NCBI GenBank assembly: GCA_023101725.1
Contig: JALJCO010009025.1
Span: 310,001-374,000 of the forward strand
Reading direction: 5' to 3'
Origin: Atherinomorus stipes
Taxonomy: Eukaryota; Chordata; Actinopteri; Atheriniformes; Atherinidae
DNA length: 64,000 bases
Both the position numbers and the translations under genes were made by a program. A model generated the notes under the pieces. That model had not been told where the DNA came from. It saw nothing but the letters and a program-made list of their open reading frames with translations, and ran no database searches. This document shows positions 48,901 to 59,700 of the stretch, in pieces; position 1 is the first letter of the stretch; every line of letters starts with the position of its first letter.

Positions 48901-51900
48901 TCTATTCAGGCTTGAATGCAAAGACAGCAGAACAAACCCTGGTCACTGGCAGCTCTATAATCAGAAACGTGGCTCTAGAGACACCAGCGACCGCAGTCAA
49001 ATGCACACTAGGGGCCAGAGCGGGCGACGTTCAATCCTATTTGAAACTGCTGGCTAAGGATAAACGTAAATACCGTAACATTGTAAATCACGTCGGTGGT
49101 AATGATTCCCGGTTGCGCCAATCTGAGGTCACAAAAGTTAATGTTGCTTCGGTATGTGCTTTTTTCCAAAACCATGTCGGACTCTGTAATTTTCTCTGGT
49201 CCCCTGCCAAATCTGACCAGTGATGACATGTTTAGCCGCATGTCATCATTATTAAGGCCGCTACACGCCTTAATAGTTTATAAAGAATCCTTACGTAAGA
49301 CTAGAACAGCTTACTATTCATCATTGATAGAGGAGAATAGGAATAATCCCAGGTTCCTTTTCAGCACTGTAGCCAGGCTGACTAAGAGCCATAGTGCTGT
49401 TGAGCCATGCATTCCCCAGACTCTCAGCTGTGATGACTTTATGAGTTTCTTCATAAACAAAATTGTTTCTATTAGAGAGGAAATCCATGACATCCTTCCA
49501 ACTACTGATGATGTCTTACCCCCAGCACGTTTACAGACATCTGTAGATGCTGATCTATGTTTGGATCATTTCTGTCCTGTACAGATTTCTGAGTTAACCA
49601 AGTTAATTGTGGCATCCAAACCTCCTACTTGTATTCTTGATCCCATCCAAGCCAAGCTGCTTAAGGAAGTTTCTCCTTTAATTAACACATATATATTAGA
49701 TCTGATCAATTCATCTTTATTGACAGGATCTGTACCTCAGACTGCAGTAATACAGTAAAACCTCTACTTAAAAGACCTACTCTTGATCCAGGAGAGTTAG
49801 CTAATTATAGACCAATATCCAAACTACCCTTTATGTAAAAGTTCTTGAGAAAACAGTTTCAGTTCAACTATGTGCCCATCTGAGCAAAAATAATCTGTTT
49901 GAAAAGTTTCAGTCTGGTTTTAGAGCTCATGACTATGTTTTTGGAATGAGAGGAACTGCATTAGACTGGTTCAAGTCATATTTATCTGATAGATTTCAGT
50001 TTGTTAATGTAAACCACGAGTTCTCATCACACACCAGAGTAATTCATGGAGTTCCCCCGGGTTCTGTGCTCGGACCAATACTCTTCACATTATACATGCT
50101 TCCTTTGGGTAATATTATCAGATGAGATGGCATAAATTTTCATTGCTACGCAGACGACACTCAGATATACTTATCTATAAAGTCTGATGAAACCAATCAG
50201 TTTGTTAGAAGATGTCTTACTGACATAAAGACCTGGATGACTCTGAATTTTTCTGCTTCTAAATTTAGACAAGACCGAGGTTGTTGCCTTTGGGCCTGCA
50301 AAATTCAGGACTAAATTGACTAGCTTTGTTATTGATTTGGATGGCATTAATTTGGCTTCCAGCACTACAGTGAAGAATCTTGGAGTCATTTTTGACCAGG
50401 ATTTGTCTTTTGACTCACATATAAAACAGGTTTCTAGAACCGCCTTCTTCCACCTATATAATATTGCTAAAATTAGGGACATCCTCTCTCAGAGCGATGC
50501 AGAAAAACTAGTCCATGCTTTTGTTACTGCCAGATTAGACTACTGTAATTCCTTATTATTGGGCTGCCCCAAATATGCCTTGAAAAGTCTCCAGGTGATC
50601 CAAAATGCTGCAGCGAGGGTTCTGACTAGAACCAGCAGGAGAGATCATATTTCTCCTGTTCTAGCTTCTCTTCATTGGCTTCCTGTTAAATCCAGGATAG
50701 AATTTAAAATTGTTCTTCTCACATATAAAGCTCATGACCAAGCTTCATGTTAGGGATCTCATAGTTCCATATATTCCAAGCAGAGCATTTCGCTCTCAGA
50801 CTGCAGGTCTTCTGGCGGTTCCAAGAGTCTTTAAGTGAAGAATGGGAGTCAGAGCATTTGACTGTCAGGCCCCCCTATTGTGGAACCAGCTACCAATTCA
50901 GGTTTGGGAGGCAGACACCCTCTCTTCCTTTAAGATTAGGCTTAAAACCTTCCTTTTTGACTCCACACAGAGTCAGTTAACTTCATCATTACAACCGTTT
51001 CCATCAGTCCTGATGATCCATCAGTCCGGCACCTTCATCCTTGTGTCGGGGACTCTGGTGGAAACGGGAAGCGTGGATGTGCACAGCTCCAGCTCAGAAC
51101 TCCATTTCCACCACACATTCTCTCCTTCAATGACCCGTCAAGTACTGCTGGTGGGTCAGTACCAGCACAGCGGCGCCAGCAAAGGACTGCTGTCGGCTCT
51201 GGACTGCAGTCAAGCCAGCCGGCTCTCGCGGATCCGTGGTCAAGCCAACCAGCGTTATTTTGGCTGTAATTCTGAAACTTGGCTGGCTTGACCGCAGTGG
51301 CTCCAGGCGGTTGATTATCCACCATCATCATGACTTTTTCCGTGCACCATGGTTTGGGTCGGGATATTCCAGTTGATTTCAGTTATCATGTGTACAGGAG
51401 TAACTCTGTCTTCTCACGCATGTAAATGGGTTATTCCTAACCTTTCAGAAGCTTGAAAGCAGTGTGCCAAATGTGTGCAGGTCTATGGATTTTCTTTATC
51501 TAAACGGTTTCCATCAGCTGATGGCAGTACTGATAGTGCTAATGATGGGACAGTACTAATGGGATGGCAATGGCTCAGGCAGTAGAGCAGGTTATTCAAT
51601 AATTGGAGGGTTGACAAATCCTGCTGCTGTTATGCTGTTGTGTCTTTGAGCAGGACACTTCACTCACTTTGCTTCCAGTGTCTGCATCACTGGTATATGA
51701 ATGTGAATGAATGATCGGTGGTGGTTGGAGAGGCTGCCATGTTTCTGTTAGTGTCCCCGAAGGGTAGCTGTGGCTACACATGCAGATTATCCTCACTGGG
51801 TATACTGTAAATGGGGAATGAATGAATGACAGATTTCCAGTAAAGCGATTTGGGTGCCTTAAAAAGTGCTATATAAATCTAATCCATTATCATTTGTGCT

Positions 51901-54900
51901 ATCACTGTTTGACCAATCAGATTTGTTGGCTCCAATTTTGACCTTTTTACCTCTGTTGGGCTCTCTGCCTTTTAAAGCCTTCAGCATCTATTACAATATA
52001 TTTATGTATGTCTTTGAAGGTGAAACAGGCACTGGATTTACTTAATTGCTTGTTTTTGCCCTCTGAAAATTCCCCAGAAGTTTAGTAAAGGGGGTTAAAG
52101 TGTCTTAGTAAGCAAAGACATGAGCAGTCAGTTATGCCAAATGGACAAAACTTATTCAAAGGGTATTTATCAAAATTGATTCTAAATCATTTAAAATGAA
52201 AGTGGTGATTCTTGAGTGAAAGAATATTTCCCATCTCTGGTGAGCTAAATGTGTGATAAATTGTTCACTTCTCAGTGGACTTAACAAGCATTTTCTTTTT
52301 CTTTTTTTCCACTATTTTTTGATTGATATCCACATCCATGCATGTAAAACTGCAGTTTTCAATGCTGAATAGGAATATGTTAATTTTCCAATGTAAAATG
52401 ATAGCGTTCTTCAGTGCATAAGCATGGGCATATCAACACAATGGTCCAAGTATCCACCTATACTGTTTGAGTGATTTTGATCGGAAATGTCACCGGATTG
52501 ACCTTTGATCCTAACACTAATATCCATACTGAGAACAAGACTCATTACTTGTATGATCTGCATACGCTGATCTGCCTGTGCCTGCTGCCTTTCCCTCCAT
52601 CTCTTGTCATCTTCCTGCATTGTAGATGCCTCAGCTGCAATGCAGGTGCGAGCACTGAAGGATTACTGCAACAACTATGACCTTACCAGCCTGAACATCA
52701 AAGCTGGAGACATCATCACGGTACAATCATCTAATAATACTCCCAGAATTAAATAAAATGTCAATCTTCTTGACTGTGTCTGTGTACTAGTAGTTCACAT
52801 GGTAACCCATCACTTAAAGTCTCATAGGTCTGATGGGTTCAGGTAAAACTTAATAGAAAAAAAGAGCTGATCCAAAGTTTGGGTGGATCATATTTTAAAA
52901 GTTAAAAAACAAAAACAACAACAAAAGAAAAACCAGCATCCTGATTAAGTTATAGATAACTATTGTGGCAAGAAAAGGATGAACACTGAGGAATTAGAGA
53001 TACCACAGGTGAGGGTTTCCTTGGTTAACTGATGTTTTATGGACTGACTCTCATGATGAGGTAGGTGGCTGCAGATGTCAGTGTCACTGTCTACATACCC
53101 CCATCCATCAATGTTATTTAAAGAGATCAATACAATTCATAATACTTCATATGATTCTATATATTCCCATTTATATCACATTAAATTGGTGAACTGCAAT
53201 GTATTTATTTATCTCTCCCATTAATGAAAAAAGACACCATGTTTGTGGATTTGCTTTCCTAGTAGCCTATCCTGTACTCATGCAGTGTTTGGTGTTTATG
53301 CAGTATGCAGTACTTCAATTTTAATGTTAAAAAGATGCTGTGAACCTTGAATGAAGTTATAGTTATTACTGAAAATCTGAAACTTTCTGTTTTTACAAAC
53401 TGTCGGGTACTGTCGTTTTTGTAGCTAACTGACCCAATGACAAAGCTAATGTTAGCTTGCAAATAAAACTTCTAAAACTGAGTGATAGGAAAAATCACAG
53501 ACATAAACTATATATTTGTTGTTTAGGATCATTTAAATAATAATGTACACTGAAAAAACTTGGTTGATTTAGGCTATTTTCACAGTAGGCTATATTTCAC
53601 CTTACATAATTTAATGTTAGCTTGAGTAAATGAACAAACAGTCAGATTAGCTCGGTTTCTTATTTTCTTAAAATATATAATACATTTGATTTCTTTTATG
53701 TTTGTATATACAATTTACATTTACACAGTATCATTGTTCCCACTTAATTTGTCACGTTCATTAAAAGCTCCTGTTCACATTGTGTTCATTTTGTTTCTAT
53801 ATTTCCTAGCAACCTGTTATGTAGGTAATATTATGGCAGTTTAATTGCAGAATATCTCACATTTTATCGTGCTATAATGTAAAAATGTTAAGTTTGCATG
53901 TGGTGTGCTTGTCTTTAACTTGTAGATTTATTGTTGTGAAATGTGACCATGCTATTATCACTGTGCACGCACGCGCGCATGCGTGTGCATGTGCACGTGT
54001 GTAGGTTTTGGAGCAGCACTCTGATGGCCGATGGAAAGGCTGTATTCATGACAACCGCACTGGAAATGACCGTGTGGGCTACTTCCCCTCTAACATGGTG
54101 GAGGTCATCAAGAGGGCAGGTGACCACCCACATCACAGCTGTGAGCGTGTGTGTGAGCTTCTGCATGTGTGAATTCAGCAGCTGTTCTGCTGTAGCTTAT
54201 ACATAGCTGTAGATAGCTGCAGTTTCATCAGCCTCTTTGGGCAGCTCATCTGTTTTCCCCAACCTGTCAATCATTTTCATTATTCACACTCATTCCTCTA
54301 CTGGCTGTTTTTTCCTCTTTCTTCCTCCAAATTTCTGCTCCTTCTGGCACACCTCTTTATTGATAACACTTCCTCAACCAACCTGGGGTCTGTACTACAC
54401 AGCAGGTTCAGTCAAGGTGTCTTTTAAGCAATTTGGCTTAACTAACCATATAACTTTGTAAGTGAATCCAGGTTTTCTGACACTGGGTGTGTGCAAGTTG
54501 GCATGAGATGACCTGCTACAATTGTGTATTCCTGGCTGGGTAAATGCGACGCAGCAACGGAAATGTGAATACTGCATACATTAATCTGGTCACCGTGGGT
54601 GCCCATATCATTAGATTAGGATGATCTAGAGCTGATGGGGTACATCTGATTTTGCAAGTTTGGTATGCTGCAAATTCATTTTAGAAGAAAACTGCAAACT
54701 CTTTTATAGTTCGGGAATGATTTTGATAAATAAAATAAAGTTAATCCCAAAATCTTTAAAAGTCAACAAGAGCAAGTCAGTCCTCCTGTCTGCTGATGTC
54801 TCTCACCAAGATGCTTCTACAGCCTCCTTTTCACTTGTACCGACTTGTTCTCCCCCCCTCCTGTTTTAAGTTGTTTTCCATGTCCATTATGTGCCGCCTT

Positions 54901-56689
54901 GGTACTGTATGGGTGGGGTTGTCATGCCAAGGTGGACAGAAAGTCCAGTGACATCATTTGTATGCAAAATGAACATGACATAGCAACAGAGGACATTAGG
55001 CATAGACGATGGTATATCTGCTGCTGGGTTTATGGCTGTTTGTCAGAGTCGGAGTAAAAGAGGAGAGCCAGAGAGAGATAGAGGCAGGGAGATGAAACAC
55101 TGGAAAAGTACAGGAGAATTTGGCAGAGTGCTTGTGGAAGTAGTGACTCTTGTGACTCATACAGTAACATCACTCCCTGGCCAATCAGTGGCCTGCAGTC
55201 TGTAGATATCTCATTGACTCGGCATAATTGGAACCTCAGCCAAGTAGGTGCTAAAAAAAAGTACCAGGCATGAATGGAAAACCTTAAAAACAAAGTCTTT
55301 TTTGGGAATTTTGAAAAAAAATAAGTTTATTTATTTCATTCTTCAAATATAGAGAAATTGCAGAACAGCTGCAGTTTATTTTGGATACATATGTTTTTCT
55401 TTGCCTTTATGAAATTTTTTAAAGTATATTTATTTTATTCATTTAATGTTTTATATGTGGCAAAACAGCTATAAGGTACATATTTGTAGCCTATATTTGT
55501 TTTCAATTTGAACATTTTGCGTTAAGTCGCAATAAGTGTTTTTTTCACAAAGAGAGAAATGCTGAATAAATGCATCGTGTAACTAAAAAACAATTGTTTG
55601 AGTAATCAGGATTTCAATATTGACCAAAATGATGGTGATAAGGATTTTTTTTCCCCATAATCGAGCAGCCCTATTGGGAGGTTGTTTCTTATATGAGTTG
55701 ATCTCTAGTTTGGATTGTCGCCTGCTCTAGGGCAGGTTAGTTTTCCAGCCTAAGTTGCCATGGAGATAAAAACCTGGTGACAATGAAAATCCAGAACATT
55801 CCACTTACCCTGCTTTGTAGAACAGGCCCCTGATCTACTAAACTGTGATGCTTTTGTTCATATTGTTTGTTTGCTTTATTGCCACAGAAATAATATATTT
55901 TCATTTCTATTGATATATTCCCTGTGGATATATGGATGTATTCTGTTCTCATGTTTTGATTTTAATCAGTTATTATTTTTGCATTTTCTGATTTTCTGAT
56001 TAGACTTGTTTTGTTTCCAGTTGACTGATCAGTTTTTGTGTTGTTGTTGTTGTTGTTTTGCACCCCCCCACTTCCCCGTCCTCCTGGCATGTGTCCAGGT
56101 CACTCCCCGTCCCAGCAGTGCCACACACTCCTGCTCCGCAGACCCAATCCCTGTCCCATTGCCTCGGTCAACGGACACTCATACCCCCCCTCCAAAGTCC
56201 TCCCTCTGCATCTACCACCCCCTCCACCCCTTCACCCTGACATACAGTCCCTCCCTCGCTTCTCCTCATTTGGGTATGTTCCTCTTCCCATCTCTCCTCC
56301 TTCTCTGTCTACTCCTCCTCTGTCCACTTCTCCTCCTCTCTCCACTTCTCAGGAGCAGCAGAGTCAGACAGGTACATACTGTAAATCACAGATAAGCATC
56401 CTTTACACAGTCTTTAACAAAACAACATATCTATTAAAGGATCAGTTCACCCAGATGACAAAGAGTCTGCACCACTGGAGATGGATTTTTGTTATTTCAG
56501 TACATTAGAAATCATTTTCTATAAATGGTACAAAACAGTGTAAACTATTGACAGATAAATCAGTTTTTTTTTTATTCATTACAGCTTTTAATACCAGAGG
56601 AATAAATTTCACTAGACTCCTTTGAGCTGAAACAGATTTCTTTTGATCTGAGTGAATTGACCCTTTATCTAAAATATTCAGTCCGCAAC

Positions 56690-56722
<33 letters not shown>

Positions 56723-59700
56723 ACTACATGCTATAAGTGTATTAGAAAAAAAAAATCTTGTCATTATTCACCACCTTATTGAGATTACCTCTCAAATGTT
56801 TGGATGCACCCATTAATTCATTTTGAATGAAAAGCTGTGCCAGACTTTGGACTGGTAATGCATATATTCTTATCATTTATGTGAAACACGACACATACAA
56901 CAAGAGTGACCACATCCCTGTGGAATACCAGTCAAATGTCAAACAACTTAATATTGTATCACCGTTCAATCATTGCTATTATGTTGATAAATAAAGTACT
57001 TTCTCTTACAAATGATAAGAAGTGATGTTGAAAAACAGCATTTAGAGTAAAACAGAAACTCACTGCAACAATAGTGAACACATCTGTAATTGTGACACAC
57101 AAGTTGAAAAACCAGTGATCGTTGAAACAAAACAGAGGCTGTCTGTTTCCAGATTTTCAGTGACATGAACATGATTATAAAACGACCTTTTGGTCTGTTA
57201 TCTGCCTGTGTGCGAGCTTCATGGCTGCACATGAAGATGAATCATCAAACGAACTGAATAATCTGATTCCAACCATTTTCAGAGATAGGAAGTTTTAAAT
57301 GTCTGATCATTTAAAAATCAGCTACATTTCAGTAGCAGTCGTAATCAGGACACAGAACAAGCCTGCTTTAATAGTAATGAAGAGGGTGTGGAGAGGTAAA
57401 AAAAAAAAACAACCCTTCAGGGAGACGTTACACTGTGTAACTTCAGCCTTTAAGGTTTGTACAGCTCACATGTCTGATGTCAACCTAACCCGACAACCAC
57501 AGTGGACACATCGTTGTGATAATATGGTATTACATGCATGTTTAATGTGTTAGAAGTAAACCGCCCACTAATATCTGTAGGATATATGTGCTAGCTGACA
57601 ACATGACTCTCAATCTTAAGAAACGTGGCACAGAAACAATATTGGAGCTTGTTATTAGTTTTAAAGTGAAAAAAAAGGGGTAAAAACGGGGATCTTGCTA
57701 AATTGCCTCACTTGAATCCATTAAAAGATTTTTGGTATGTTTTAAAGTAAAAAGGTTAATTAACATAGCTCTGCTTAAAGCTGCGGAAACAAATTATGCC
57801 AGAAAATTGTTATAACAGGACTGAATCTCATCAAAACCCATATTGTTAGAATATTAGAAAAAAGTATTAGAAAAAGTTAAAACTGAATTGTTAATAATGG
57901 CAGATAGGCACTGAGCCTGTATTTTAGACATAGTAGATCTAATCAGTTGTTTTGCTCATATATGAAGCTGTTAGCTTTGACATGATGCAACAATTGACCG
58001 ATGATACACTTTTAGATAATTTGATTTTTAAGTAACGCCTGACAGCAATGCACCGACATAAAGCTGTGGTGTTCTGAACTAAGAGGGCTTTGCAAAATCT
58101 TTAGCACTCTCAGGTGCTGCATGCGTAGGTGAGTGAGTGTAACTTTGTGTGTCTGATGGTGTTCATTTAACCTTCAACACACATTATAACACGCACATTG
58201 GTTGTGTAGCTAAGTAGCAGTTGTATTTATGAAAATAAGACCTTTCCTCAAAAATACTTAAAGTAAAACAATTGCAGTTATGAATGTATGTGTGCATGTA
58301 TGTGCGTGCATGTGTGTGTGTGACAGGTTCCCGGGCTGCAGAGCTGAGTCCTCAAGGCTCTCCCACTTTAGGACATCAGAGCAGCACCAGCGAGGACATA
58401 TGGGTGTTGCGCAAGCCACTGGCAGGTAAACTCACAAATGTGTTTTTAGGAGAACAGTGTAAAAGTCTGAATTTGAGAAGCGCTCCCTTGATAAGCCTGT
58501 GTTTACGTGTGCAGGTGGTGAGCGCAGCGGCAGTGTGGGCAGCCTCGGCAGCGTTCGGTCATCAAGCAGCCTTCAGAGCTCTGGAAACACACATGTTCTG
58601 ACCACACCTGCACCCAGTCCTCACCCAGCACCCACGCCAGGGGTCAACACTCATGGCCTTAATGCTCCTGGCCTGCATGCACAAGCGGAGGGAGTAAAGG
58701 TAAGACACTCCCTGCATTTATTTGTGTGCAGGTTTTGTTGTGTTTCTGCTGTATTGTTACCGAACAACAGACACGTCATTTCTGGGAAACAGCAAAACAT
58801 TTTCAGGAAATAAACACTACTTTAGTTACCAAGTAAACCACAAGTGTTTCCTGTTTTCTTTTTTTTTTTTTTTTTTAAGAGATCAGCACCACATTTTTTT
58901 CAAAAGTAACATGGCAACCATCACAAACTGCAAAAAATAGATTTATGTCAAACAAATTCTACTTCATCGCCTTCTCTCACTTCCCTCAGATTAACCTTTA
59001 TGCAGTTTACTGTCACTACAGAGATGTGTGGATTGCAGCAGGGAGGTTATTAACTGCATATGTTGGTTGTATGATAAATTCTTTAGATGAAAATCTATTT
59101 TTTCTTCATGTCACACTCATAGCAGTTGATTATTTAAACCAGGGCTGCCCAATTTGGGGGCCAAAGTTGGCCTGCGAGCTATTATTTTTGGTCCACTGCC
59201 AATTGTCATTCTTTTCTGAATTTAGATTTTCCAAGCAATGTGAACAGTGTAAAAGGATATTTATTCATTGTTGCACTTCCCCTGCTGACAACAAATAACC
59301 ATTGCATTACATTGTGGGGAGGGGTGACCATGTTTTTCTTCTATCAGCTCAGATCTGGAAGCCCATGATCATAGAATAAATGAGAAAATTGCCATATGTC
59401 TGAAATATATCATAGGCAGTGGCACACTGACAAGAGAAAGTTTAAAAGTAGTCTGGAACATGCATACTTTTTTTTTTTTTTACAGAAATTGATTTTAAAG
59501 CAGCATGCTTATATTCAAGCAGAAAATCACTGTTTTCAAAGGAGCATAATCGATGTATTTTTGGTCTTTATGAGGTTTGAATTTATGTTTTACCAAATGT
59601 TCTTAAAGGCTCATCTGGACATTCAGTAATTTAGGGCTGTAAGAAAATAGGTACCACATCCATGTGAGGGTCCATAAGGGTTAAATTTTGGCTGCATATG

